A DNA stretch of 32,835 bases from Candidatus Thalassarchaeum sp. (GCA_016777225.1 JADHRW010000009.1:1-32835); one strand, 5' to 3'; shown: positions 24,209 through 31,638, counted from the stretch's first letter. Notes: generated by a model not told the origin, from the letters alone. A program made the numbers and translations.

Positions 24209-25024
24209 ATGGTCGGACGGACAACCATGCCTGGTGCATATGACAGAAGCAGAAAATCTGCTGTTGTTAGGAGTATTTCTTCTAATTACAGCAATGCTCT
24301 ATCTAGTTATTTCGGGACAAAAACTCCTAGTTACGAAGCAGCAGTAGGGGCTCATAATGCATATGTAACCGCTCTAAGAGCGCATGGCACGGAAGTCACT
24401 ATATTACCTGAGTTAACGGAATTTCCAGATAGTTGCTTTGTTGAAGATACTGCTGTAATGATCGATGGTAAAGCAATTATTCCGAACATGGGACATCCTT
24501 CTAGGGAAGGGGAACAAAAAGCTGTATTAGAACATATGAGTAATTTCGCCGAAATAATTCAAATGCCTAATGGAGCCACATTGGATGGCGGAGATGTAAT
24601 ATTTTTCGATGATAGGTACTTGATTGGACGCTCAACACGTACCAACAAAGAAGGGGGGGATTTCCTTGCATCACATATTAAAAAAAATGGCTATGATGCT
24701 GAATTTATCGATGTTCCAGATTCTACTTTACACCTAACAACTGTTTGCTCATCTCCTAGAGAAGGTACTGTAATTGCTGCTGAAGGGCACCTTAAAGAAA
24801 GCCAACTTTCTGGTTTCGCCGAAGAAATTATTTGGACGCCTAATCAAGAAAGTTACGCTTCTAATACCATAGGATATTCCAATGATAGGCTAATCATCGC
24901 AGCTGGTTTTCCAAAGACAAAAAACATTCTTCAAAATGAGGGTTTTAGGCTAATGTCAGTTGATATGGCGCCAATTATGCAAGCAGATGGTTCTTTGACT
25001 TGTTTATCGGTTTATACTTCATAA
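24209..25024 (+). CDS. dimethylarginine dimethylaminohydrolase/arginine deiminase-family hydrolase
   Basis: 271 residues, the length of bacterial DDAH. FPDSCFVEDTAV (about 73-84) and LDGGDVIFF hold the conserved acidic residues, HLTTVCS carries catalytic His175, and DGSLTCLSV carries the nucleophile Cys265 near the C-terminus. All key residues of the guanidino-group hydrolase family are present. The enzyme splits methylated arginines or a related guanidino compound to citrulline and an amine. Arginine deiminase proper is longer and differs, so DDAH-like is preferred. An ATG at 24227 would also leave the domain complete. It converges on a DUF805 gene with a 4-base gap. Confidence 0.88.
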   Translation: MVGRTTMPGAYDRSRKSAVVRSISSNYSNALSSYFGTKTPSYEAAVGAHNAYVTALRAHGTEVTILPELTEFPDSCFVEDTAVMIDGKAIIPNMGHPSREGEQKAVLEHMSNFAEIIQMPNGATLDGGDVIFFDDRYLIGRSTRTNKEGGDFLASHIKKNGYDAEFIDVPDSTLHLTTVCSSPREGTVIAAEGHLKESQLSGFAEEIIWTPNQESYASNTIGYSNDRLIIAAGFPKTKNILQNEGFRLMSVDMAPIMQADGSLTCLSVYTS

Positions 25025-25028
25025 AGCA

Positions 25029-25406
25029 TCATTCCAATATATTTGTTGGAACTGAGCCATAGATATTTTCGCTCATATTACCTTCTTGAATAAAGAGATA
25101 AATCAAATATAACATTCCAACTATTGGAATTAATACTATCAAGAAAAACCAACCAGATTTTTCAACATCATGCAGTCTTCTCACTATCACCGTAGTGGTG
25201 GGAGGTATTAGTAAAACTGGAAAAATTGCGGCAATCCCTATATTTCCTAATAGTGCGATTATAGCACATATTATATGAAATAATATACCAGCTAATATCC
25301 ACCACCAATATTCTGAGCGAGAAGACCTACCGCTGAAGGTAAATGATTTTCCAATTCCACTCTTTGTGGCATCGATAAAGGACATCATATTCTCAGGTCT
25401 GACCAT
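25029..25406 (-). CDS. DUF805 membrane protein
   Basis: 125 residues from the ATG at 25406. Family marks are SGRSSRSEYWWW near the N-terminus and RRLHDVEKSGWFFLI near residue 78, both typical of DUF805, with three to four hydrophobic helices. The function is unknown. The frame stays open to 25415 and further ATGs lie at 25388 and 25385, but a TATA-like element at 25431-25436 lies 27 bases before 25406 and fits a leaderless transcript. It follows the 110-residue membrane protein gene on the same strand by about 50 bases. Confidence 0.82.
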   Translation of the reverse strand: MVRPENMMSFIDATKSGIGKSFTFSGRSSRSEYWWWILAGILFHIICAIIALLGNIGIAAIFPVLLIPPTTTVIVRRLHDVEKSGWFFLIVLIPIVGMLYLIYLFIQEGNMSENIYGSVPTNILE

Positions 25407-25430
25407 AAGGCACACCTGTCTTGTTATTCA

Positions 25431-25436
25431 ATAAAA
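25431..25436 (-). promoter_or_regulatory. TATA box for the DUF805 gene
   Basis: Read on the minus strand as TTTTAT (within TCTTTTATTG), centred 27 bases before the ATG at 25406. The spacing fits leaderless transcription. Confidence 0.4.
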
Positions 25437-25456
25437 GAAATTACTCTAATATTGTT

Positions 25457-25789
25457 TTATTCTTCGCCAGCGAGGAATCCACATTCAACTAATCCCCAAG
25501 GGAAGAGTATAATTCTTAGTGCAAATTCTACAGGTTCGGTATAGCCACGATTTCTCAATCTTCCTACCCATACTCCCAAAGACATCCAAATAAAAACTAC
25601 AGAAAAGACTAGTCCAACTATATCTGTAACTACACCAATATCCATAGCTAAGTTCATAATACCTAAAATTAAAGAAACTACCACATTAACTATTGCAATT
25701 CCAATTCCCCACAGCCACCAAGGACCTCTTGTTAAACTGACGCTATCGTCAAATTTCATCATTTCTACTATTCCCATATAATCACTCAT
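25457..25789 (-). CDS. small membrane protein, possibly DUF805-related
   Basis: 110 residues with three hydrophobic helices (about 22-50, 54-70 and 80-100). VWVGRLRNRGYTEPVEFALR resembles the RRLHDxxKSGW segment of DUF805, and TRGPWWLWGIGIAI resembles the SRSEYWWW start, so this may be a shortened, diverged relative of its downstream neighbour. The function is unknown. The start is the ATG at 25789, the first in the frame; a second Met at residue 5 is possible. It is probably the first of two related membrane protein genes on this strand. Confidence 0.65.
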   Translation of the reverse strand: MSDYMGIVEMMKFDDSVSLTRGPWWLWGIGIAIVNVVVSLILGIMNLAMDIGVVTDIVGLVFSVVFIWMSLGVWVGRLRNRGYTEPVEFALRIILFPWGLVECGFLAGEE

Positions 25790-25849
25790 CCTGGCTCTGT
25801 GGCCTTATTCTGATTTTGGCCCCCCTCTCACTTATAGTTATTCCCTGCA

Positions 25850-26413
25850 TCACAGATCTTTTCGATAGTTTATGTTCTTAATCAGGGCGCAGTCAATCAT
25901 CAGAAGTGTGTGCGGATTTTTCAAAAAAACCTCTCTCAAGGATTCATCATTCCATTTTTTTAATTGCAGTTTCAATATGTTGGGTCTTACTAAAGCGATT
26001 AAAGGGTGTAAAATTTGACCATCAGTTGGAATAACTGCCATGTCATTTTTCGACATAGAATTTTCTAAGCTAGTAAATACATCCGCATTTACCCAAGGGA
26101 CGTCTATTGTAGCTAATTGTACATGATCTTCTTTTATTGCCAAAGGATCATTTAAATTTTCTATAATTGAATCAACCGGTCCCGCATACTGTACTGAATC
26201 GAGCACCCATTCAATATTATAATTTGAATCAATCACTGCAGCGTAAGCCTCTATTTTTTCAGGACTTGCAACTGATATTCTGATAGGTTCTTTACCAGCT
26301 TCGACCAATGCATTAACAACTCTTGTAATCATCGGTAAACCATCTATTTCGATTAGAGCCTTGTCTTGCCCCATACGTGATGATCTACCTCCTGCTAGAA
26401 GCAAAGATCGCAT
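25850..26413 (-). CDS. mobA: molybdenum cofactor guanylyltransferase
   Basis: 187 residues, the MobA size. LLLAGGRSSRMGQDKALIEI (4-23) is the nucleotide-binding signature LAGGxSxRMGxDKAxL with the conserved Lys. The acidic metal site is the Asp in TIDVPWVNADVF near residue 100. The enzyme attaches GMP to molybdopterin to give the guanine dinucleotide cofactor. The family also includes other small sugar or nucleotide transferases, so the exact substrate is slightly open. It starts 4 bases after the 69-residue protein gene and ends the four-gene operon. A MOSC protein (7137-7607) would be a fitting partner in cofactor use, though unlinked. Confidence 0.85.
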   Translation of the reverse strand: MRSLLLAGGRSSRMGQDKALIEIDGLPMITRVVNALVEAGKEPIRISVASPEKIEAYAAVIDSNYNIEWVLDSVQYAGPVDSIIENLNDPLAIKEDHVQLATIDVPWVNADVFTSLENSMSKNDMAVIPTDGQILHPLIALVRPNILKLQLKKWNDESLREVFLKNPHTLLMIDCALIKNINYRKDL

Positions 26414-26417
26414 ACTT

Positions 26418-26627
26418 TCACCTCAATTCACTTAATCGATTTAACGCATATTGAATTTCATCCATTAAATCCATAGCTCTATTCAATAAAACCTGTCTAT
26501 CTCTTCTTACTTCTGAAGTCTCCATCCACCGCATTAGCTGTGTGATATCTTTCGCATCTCGTTTAATTGTCCACTCAAGTACTTCTTCAGCAATGGGGTC
26601 ATCAGAAGGTAATAGACGCTCCACCAT
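26418..26627 (-). CDS. 69-residue helical hypothetical protein
   Basis: 69 residues, not recognised. It is all helical by composition, with heptad-like Leu spacing in the second half (LLNRAMDLMDEIQYALNRL) and a charged first half, so a helical hairpin or coiled-coil dimer is plausible. No Cys or membrane segment. The four-base gap to mobA and the 31-base gap from the upstream gene indicate co-transcription, which supports it being real. Confidence 0.6.
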   Translation of the reverse strand: MVERLLPSDDPIAEEVLEWTIKRDAKDITQLMRWMETSEVRRDRQVLLNRAMDLMDEIQYALNRLSELR

Positions 26628-26658
26628 AGCCTTCCGAGACTATCATCAGCAATCAGTA

Positions 26659-27306
26659 CTACGCTTCCGGAGATACTAATCTACTCTTTATCCTAGTTAG
26701 AATAGAATCTCCTTTCGGGATATCTATAGCAATGATAGAACGAATCAACTCAGAAGAGAATTTGTGCCCATGAATAGTGGCAGAGTAGGTGACGATTATT
26801 GACAGATGTTGCTCTATTTTCCTTCCCTTTGTCCAATTCAATATTTCTTCTTCTCTAGGTGGATTACGCTTTGCACGAAATAACTCTTCTATATTCAATA
26901 AAAGAGAATCAACAGACTCCATAGGATGTATAGATTGTCGAAGTATTTCCCAGGGGTTTGTCTCCATTCCTTTATGATCGAGATTTGATAATAGTATAGC
27001 CGCTAAAGCAATATCTTCTCTCCCATGTCTTTTCCATAATCTATCAATTAATTTCAGAAGAACTCTATGTGTATTTCCAGCATTTGTAATTAACCACGAT
27101 GCTAAATTTCTCAAAAGTTCATCGGGTGTCCCTAAAATGAAAGAATATCCAGACGAATCCATCATCCTATCAGTACTTGATTTCATAATCAGAGCCGGCA
27201 CCCCGATTGGGTATGCGTCTCTAACTAGATTTGCCAACTTTCTATCTGAAGAATGTATTCGCGTATTTTGTTCTGCTAAAAAATCGTCTAGATTTTTAGA
27301 TGTCAT
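26659..27306 (-). CDS. helical protein of unknown function, possibly HEAT-like
   Basis: 215 residues, mostly helical with repeating helix-turn-helix stretches such as LLKLIDRLWKRHGREDIALA and NPWEILRQSIHPMESVDSLL. This is loosely like alpha-solenoid (HEAT or DNA alkylation repair-type) proteins, but no sure family is seen. WLITNAGNTHRVLLKLIDRL and ILLSNLDHKGMETNP carry most of the regular pattern. No catalytic motif or membrane segment is found. It lies 10 bases after the TerB-like gene and 31 bases before the 69-residue gene, all minus strand. Confidence 0.62.
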   Translation of the reverse strand: MTSKNLDDFLAEQNTRIHSSDRKLANLVRDAYPIGVPALIMKSSTDRMMDSSGYSFILGTPDELLRNLASWLITNAGNTHRVLLKLIDRLWKRHGREDIALAAILLSNLDHKGMETNPWEILRQSIHPMESVDSLLLNIEELFRAKRNPPREEEILNWTKGRKIEQHLSIIVTYSATIHGHKFSSELIRSIIAIDIPKGDSILTRIKSRLVSPEA

Positions 27307-27316
27307 CTAAAACCAC

Positions 27317-27787
27317 TCATTTTTGAATTCGTACACTATCAAGAACTTCTGCCAATCTTTTATTGATTTCTTTCAATTCATATCTAATATTTTCTCTTAC
27401 ATTACGGTGAACAATCTCTTCCAATTGACGATCTAGGCTTCTTAAAATCGCTCGATGTTCTGAATCACTTATCTCAAAAGCACGCCTTAAGTAAGCAATT
27501 ATTCTCAACTCATCATCAGTTTTGTTGGTATGTATTAGAAATGTTTCCAAAACTTGTTCATAGGCTGAGAGCTTTTCACTAATCCCCATAGCAATTTCTA
27601 TTTTATCCAATTCTTTTTCTTCAATTACTGCATCATAAATCATTTTTGGTTCATCATCGTCTAATCTCAAAACCATTGCTAATTTTGTTATTAATCTCTT
27701 TTCGCCAAAAGTTAGATTCCCATCATGAAGTGCTAAACTAATAACTCCTCGAAATACTGCTCTCCTATCTGATGACGGTTCGACCAT
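27317..27787 (-). CDS. TerB-like domain protein
   Basis: 156 residues. Residues about 8-100 read like a TerB-type helical bundle: GVISLALHDGNLTFGEKRLI is the familiar acidic D-G-x-L-x-x-x-E turn, followed by a second pass near LIHTNKTDDELRIIAYL. The C-terminal 50 residues are a long charged helix, likely a coiled coil (ELKEINKRLAEVLDSVR). TerB domains bind metal or partner proteins in membrane-linked stress systems; no other ter genes are in the window. It is the first gene of the operon leading to mobA and is divergent from dnaG, with a 241-base gap between their starts. Confidence 0.62.
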   Translation of the reverse strand: MVEPSSDRRAVFRGVISLALHDGNLTFGEKRLITKLAMVLRLDDDEPKMIYDAVIEEKELDKIEIAMGISEKLSAYEQVLETFLIHTNKTDDELRIIAYLRRAFEISDSEHRAILRSLDRQLEEIVHRNVRENIRYELKEINKRLAEVLDSVRIQK

Positions 27788-27841
27788 GCACTCCGTTCAT
27801 AGTCCTATGACTTAATCTCTATCCTCATTATTTTTGATATA

Positions 27842-27849
27842 TTTTATAC
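27842..27849 (+). promoter_or_regulatory. TATA box for the dnaG leader
   Basis: TTTTATAC lies about 180 bases before the dnaG ATG. With the usual 25-26-base spacing, transcription would begin near 27872 and give a leader of about 155 bases, which covers the structured segment described at 27881-28016. The same eight bases occur before the TauE-like gene. Confidence 0.4.
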
Positions 27850-27880
27850 TATTGTTACAATTAAATGAGATTTGAATCAA

Positions 27881-28016
27881 TAGGAGGCTTCATGAAGGAC
27901 CTAACTGCCCGCTCATGTTGGTAATCAGCCACACTCGCGGGCGTTTTGCGCCCATCCAACCCAAACGCCAATGAGGCAAATAGGGAGTGAAGCCCTCTAG
28001 TTGGGCCGAAAACCGG
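27881..28016 (+). ncRNA. GC-rich structured leader/candidate RNA upstream of dnaG
   Basis: In AT-rich surroundings this stretch is clearly GC-rich and strongly self-complementary. Helix P1: GGACCTAACT at 27897-27906 pairs with AGTTGGGCC at 27999-28007 (nine pairs, one bulged A, one G-U). Helix P2, directly next to it: GCCCGC at 27907-27912 with GCGGGC at 27937-27942, capped by a TGG/CCA hairpin. Inside the rest are GCC/GGC around 27967-27977 and AGGG/CCCT at 27982-27996. Competing helices exist: GGCGTTT (27940-27946) with AAACGCC (27963-27969), GGGCG/CGCCC around 27939-27953, and GGCTTC (27886-27891) with GAAGCC (27989-27994), which would hide the AGGAGG. Mutually exclusive helices suggest a regulatory leader or small RNA. 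No known family is recognised. Confidence 0.5.
27892..27924 (+). CDS. possible 10-codon leader peptide in the dnaG leader
   Basis: MKDLTARSCW then TAA, with a perfect AGGAGG four bases before the ATG (27882-27887), the strongest Shine-Dalgarno seen in the window. An overlapping frame at 27915 encodes a basic 19-residue peptide (MLVISHTRGRFAPIQPKRQ) without a good ribosome site. The AGGAGG can pair with the segment around 27989-27998, so translation could depend on RNA folding. This is a candidate only; such a short frame can arise by chance. Confidence 0.25.
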   Translation: MKDLTARSCW

Positions 28017-28028
28017 AAAGGAATTAAT

Positions 28029-29198
28029 ATGTCAACAACAGAAGGAAAATATATCATACACGCAACAATACGTTGTGACGGCACAGTCGCCAGAAAAGAC
28101 GTCGTGGGGGCCATATTTGGCCAAACCGAGGGTCTTCTTGGTGACCAGTTACAACTAAGAAAATTACAACGAACCGGCCGCATAGGGCATGTCGATGTTA
28201 CGCTTAATCAGAATAAAGGAAAAGTACAAGGTGAAATATCACTATCGTCTTCAATTGATCAAGTTAGTACCGCAGTAATCGGTGCAGCACTAGAAACAAT
28301 TGATCGAATTGGTCCTTGTAAAGCAGTCATCAAAGTCAAAGGGATTGAAAATATCCGTTCAGCTAAGAGAGATAATGTAATCGATAGGGCTAAAACTCTA
28401 CTCTTGAATATGGTCAATTCAGGCCAAGATGATTCTAAGAACATACTAGATGAGGTAAGAGCGGTCTTAACTTTAGATACCGAGAAAGATATTTCAGGTA
28501 TGACTGCTGGACCTAATGTTTCAGATAGCGACGCAATAATTATTGTGGAAGGTAGAAATGATGTTCGAAACTTATTGAAATTTGGAATTAAAAACGCTAT
28601 AGCAACAATGGGTTCAGGAATACAAGAAGAGTTAGTAACTCTAGCAAAGTCAAAAACCACAGTAATAGCCTTTGTAGATGGAGATCGTGGAGGACGGCTT
28701 TTATTGATGGAACTTAGTGGTAAATTAGGAAAATCATTGACACATGTAGCTCTAGCCCCACAGAGTAGAGAAGTCGAACATCTTGAAGGAAAGGTAATTA
28801 CAAAATGTTTGAGTCAAAAAGAACTTGCTAACAAAACGGTTTCTAAAATTCAAGCAGAATTAGCTAAAGAAGACGATGCAGCAGTTGGACGAGGAGATGA
28901 ATCATTAGAGACTCCTGAAGAAGTTAAAGTGTGGGCTGGAATGTTAGAAGGTCTAAAACGCAACCAAGCAGTAATCGTTAATGCAGATGGTTCAGGGAGC
29001 GAACCAATCGGCGCTAGTTCTTTAGAGGCCAAATTAGCTGAATCAGAAGGTGCAATAGGATTAGTATTCTCTGGAAAAGTAACTGATAGAATTTTCACCC
29101 TGGCATCAGGTGCAGGAATTGAAAATGTTATGGGTACATCCGTTGGAACAGTAACTAGAAAATCAGGCGTACAAGCATATTCATCGTCTAATCTTTGA
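28029..29198 (+). CDS. dnaG: archaeal DnaG primase (TOPRIM protein)
   Basis: 389 residues from the ATG at 28029; a GTG at 27987 would run through the structured leader and is not favoured. The N-terminal archaeal DnaG domain is clear: VVGAIFGQTEGLLGDQL and KLQRTGRIGHVDV. The TOPRIM domain follows with IIIVEGRNDV (catalytic Glu174) and AFVDGDRGG (Asp217 and Asp219). The region from about 260 to 300 is a charged linker and the C-terminal domain ends near GTVTRKSGVQAY. In archaea DnaG can make RNA primers in vitro and is a stable part of the exosome, where it helps recruit poly(A)-rich RNA. It is followed by a TPR protein gene on the same strand. Confidence 0.95.
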   Translation: MSTTEGKYIIHATIRCDGTVARKDVVGAIFGQTEGLLGDQLQLRKLQRTGRIGHVDVTLNQNKGKVQGEISLSSSIDQVSTAVIGAALETIDRIGPCKAVIKVKGIENIRSAKRDNVIDRAKTLLLNMVNSGQDDSKNILDEVRAVLTLDTEKDISGMTAGPNVSDSDAIIIVEGRNDVRNLLKFGIKNAIATMGSGIQEELVTLAKSKTTVIAFVDGDRGGRLLLMELSGKLGKSLTHVALAPQSREVEHLEGKVITKCLSQKELANKTVSKIQAELAKEDDAAVGRGDESLETPEEVKVWAGMLEGLKRNQAVIVNADGSGSEPIGASSLEAKLAESEGAIGLVFSGKVTDRIFTLASGAGIENVMGTSVGTVTRKSGVQAYSSSNL

Positions 29199-29217
29199 AA
29201 TAATTGTATAATATACA

Positions 29218-29283
29218 TCACTTTCGGCGGGAGATTTTTCCGTAAGAAATAGCGGCGTTAGCCTTGTGAACAGTAGAAGCCAT
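29218..29283 (-). CDS. candidate 21-residue basic micro-ORF
   Basis: On the minus strand, between dnaG and the TPR gene, MASTVHKANAAISYGKISRR plus Lys ends in TGA. The codons are mostly C- or G-ending (CAC, AAG, AAC, GCC, TAC, ATC, TCC, CGC), unlike the A/T-ending codons of the neighbours and like those of highly expressed genes. The peptide has a net charge of about +5 and is the size of the smallest ribosomal proteins, although it matches none that I recognise. The frame stays open upstream to 29457 inside the TPR gene, so the start is uncertain. The same bases could instead be a structured leader of the TPR gene, as GCGGGA (29227-29232) pairs with TCCCGC (29298-29303). Confidence 0.35.
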   Translation of the reverse strand: MASTVHKANAAISYGKISRRK

Positions 29284-29312
29284 CAAAAGTCTCTCATTCC
29301 CGCTCCAGATGG

Positions 29313-31613
29313 ATGGAACAGTCGACGCTAACAATTTTGGCGTTGTATGCGTTATTTGGTATCGCATTGGCAACTTTATGGTTAAGGCATCAATCAGTCC
29401 TAAAACAAAGAGGACAAATGCAAATTCGTCTTGGAGATTTACAGGGGAATTTAGCAAGTACCTCTAATCGGTTAGATTTGCTTTCCCGAGGGGTCGACAC
29501 TATACTTGGAGAGACTCCTGAAGTTCATGAATTACTTTCTGTTCACAAATCATTAGAGTCCGCTGAATTGTTATTATTCGAACAAGATGTCACTATTAGT
29601 TCGAGTGAATCATGTGCTATAGCGACTCATGCTGCAAAATCTATTCTTTCAAATTATCAAAGTGATTCCGAAACAAAAGGTCGAGTAAATATCCTTCCTG
29701 GCATCATACCTCTTGTTCTTCGATTAGATGCTATCCTTACAGAAGCAGAAATGAAATCTGAAGATTTGGAGTTAAATGGGGACGAGCAAAGATGCCTTGG
29801 AGAATTATTTCATGAGGCAGGTAAATCAGTTAGAGCAGCAGATTTCTATCGTAGAGCCCACACACTTTCACCAGAGGGATCTTCAGTACTATATTCACTA
29901 GCATCAATTCAGAGAGATGAAGGAGATTTTGATACTTTAGATCGAACTCTAGAGCGACTTTTAGCAATTGATCCGGACGATGTAGAGGTATTGAAAGAAC
30001 AAGTTATTTTATTGTCTGGGAGTGATGATGTAAGATTTAATCGTAATACCAGGCGATTAGAAGCATTGGGTGTAGATTTTACAATATCTGAAAATCAAAC
30101 GAATCTGAATAATATTGCTGGCCGCGCAAGTGATGTTCAAAGTGCAATTAATCCTCATTTGAAGGAGCCTTCTACGTCCGAGGGCTGGGTTGCTAAATCT
30201 GCAAAATTATTACTTTTGGGAGAAATAGTTGTCGCGCTCGAATCTGTAGAAAAGGCATTGTATTTAGATCCTGTAAACCCTGAAGCGTGGTTACTCAAAG
30301 CAAAACTGTTAGCTGCCGGAGATGACCGAACAAAAGAAGCTCTCCAATCTATTCGTCGGGCATCCGCTTTAGGAGAGTACACTGTATTATTAGAAAGTGA
30401 AATACTTGAAAATGATGGTAAACTAGACTCTGCTAGAGCAGTATTAGAAGAATGGTTGGAAACAAATCCATCTGATGCTGAAGCAAGGGGGCGATTAAGT
30501 TTAGTTCTATTTCGAGCAGGTGCTATTGATTGGGCTAGTCGTGTATTGCAAGAAGCACCTCCTGAGGCATGGGACAACGCCTCGTTACACGTCATGGAAG
30601 GAAGATTACATCTGTTAGCAGCCGACGAGCATAGGGATAGAACTGGTAACCACGATCATATTATCTTATTAGATGCAACTATTTCATTTGATTTAGCAAT
30701 TGAGAAAGATAGAGAATCGGGTCTTGCTTGGTTAGGACGTTCTCGTGCTTTGAGATATCAAGGCTCTCCTAAAGAGGCAGAAATTGCTTTAGTAAGAGCT
30801 AGGAGACTTATTCCAAACCATCCTTCCATATCTTTAGAAGAGGCTCATTTATGTTTAGATACTGGAAAATTAGATCAAGCCAATGCTTTAGTTTCTGAAG
30901 CTTCAACTAATCTTCAAAATCATCCATCAATCCCTTTCATTCGAGGAATGATAGCCGCTAAACAAGGTAGATTCATTGAGTCACAAACATTTTTCTCAAA
31001 GGTACTAACGATACAAAAAAATCATATTCGTGCAAGATTGAATAGGTGTTCAGCAGCATTACTAGCAAATGATTTAGTCACTGCACTCGATGATGCTAAT
31101 TATCTTGTTGAACATGCTCCTGAATTAAATCTAGCAAGGCAAAGACGTTCTGAAATACTCATGAATCTTGGCGATTGGGAGGCTGCAGAGATTGAACTTA
31201 GAACACTTCTTTCTCGTGAACCAGAACATACTATGGGATTAGTGCATCTAGGGACTTGTATGATTGCTATGAATAAAGCGGAGCAAGCAGAAAAACCATT
31301 AAATGATGCAATAAGATATGATCCAAATCATTCAGATGCTTGGTACCAAAGAGGATTATTATATCTTGACTTTGGCCGTGTAGATGAAGCAAAATCAGAT
31401 TTTGAAGCCGCTGCTAAGTACGATTCAAAACATATAGATGCACGATTGAGAATCGCTGCTATCTTACATGAAGGAGAAGACCCTAATGCAGCAATTATCG
31501 CATGGCGCAAAGTCTTAGACATAGACCCTGAACATAAATTAGCAAGACGGAGATTACAGGAATCTTCCGAACGTCAAGAAATCCTCAAGGTGAGACGATA
31601 TCCAAAGGATTGA
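29313..31613 (+). CDS. membrane-anchored tetratricopeptide (TPR) protein
   Basis: 766 residues. One hydrophobic helix at about residues 5-23 (LTILALYALFGIALATLWL) anchors it, followed by a Ser/Glu-rich helical region and then TPR units from about residue 165 to the end. The units show the W/L/G/Y/A/F/A/P pattern, for example HEAGKSVRAADFYRRAHTLS, AWLLKAKLLAAGDDRTKEAL and AWYQRGLLYLDFGRVDEAKS, giving about 12-14 repeats, some degenerate. The domain is probably cytosolic and scaffolds a protein complex at the membrane. An alternative ATG at 29309 is out of frame. A TATA-like stretch at 29204-29217 suggests a leader of about 75 bases. No enzyme domain is seen. Confidence 0.85.
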   Translation: MEQSTLTILALYALFGIALATLWLRHQSVLKQRGQMQIRLGDLQGNLASTSNRLDLLSRGVDTILGETPEVHELLSVHKSLESAELLLFEQDVTISSSESCAIATHAAKSILSNYQSDSETKGRVNILPGIIPLVLRLDAILTEAEMKSEDLELNGDEQRCLGELFHEAGKSVRAADFYRRAHTLSPEGSSVLYSLASIQRDEGDFDTLDRTLERLLAIDPDDVEVLKEQVILLSGSDDVRFNRNTRRLEALGVDFTISENQTNLNNIAGRASDVQSAINPHLKEPSTSEGWVAKSAKLLLLGEIVVALESVEKALYLDPVNPEAWLLKAKLLAAGDDRTKEALQSIRRASALGEYTVLLESEILENDGKLDSARAVLEEWLETNPSDAEARGRLSLVLFRAGAIDWASRVLQEAPPEAWDNASLHVMEGRLHLLAADEHRDRTGNHDHIILLDATISFDLAIEKDRESGLAWLGRSRALRYQGSPKEAEIALVRARRLIPNHPSISLEEAHLCLDTGKLDQANALVSEASTNLQNHPSIPFIRGMIAAKQGRFIESQTFFSKVLTIQKNHIRARLNRCSAALLANDLVTALDDANYLVEHAPELNLARQRRSEILMNLGDWEAAEIELRTLLSREPEHTMGLVHLGTCMIAMNKAEQAEKPLNDAIRYDPNHSDAWYQRGLLYLDFGRVDEAKSDFEAAAKYDSKHIDARLRIAAILHEGEDPNAAIIAWRKVLDIDPEHKLARRRLQESSERQEILKVRRYPKD

Positions 31614-31638
31614 ACACTGTATTGTACCAGCAATCGAT

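Noticed and set aside
27895-28010. Leader before dnaG as RNase P RNA, SRP RNA, 5S rRNA or a tRNA
   Set aside because: It is too short for the first two, lacks their universally conserved segments, and does not fold with a T-loop or the 5S loop sequences; it therefore stays an unassigned RNA candidate.
27890-28183. 97-codon minus-strand frame across the dnaG leader
   Set aside because: It overlaps the conserved start of DnaG and the self-complementary leader; the apparent peptide is Pro/Trp/Arg-rich with no recognisable domain. RNA structure explains the composition better.
28850-29221. Minus-strand open frame over the end of dnaG
   Set aside because: Shadow of the DnaG C-terminal coding sequence, no domain and no separate start signal.
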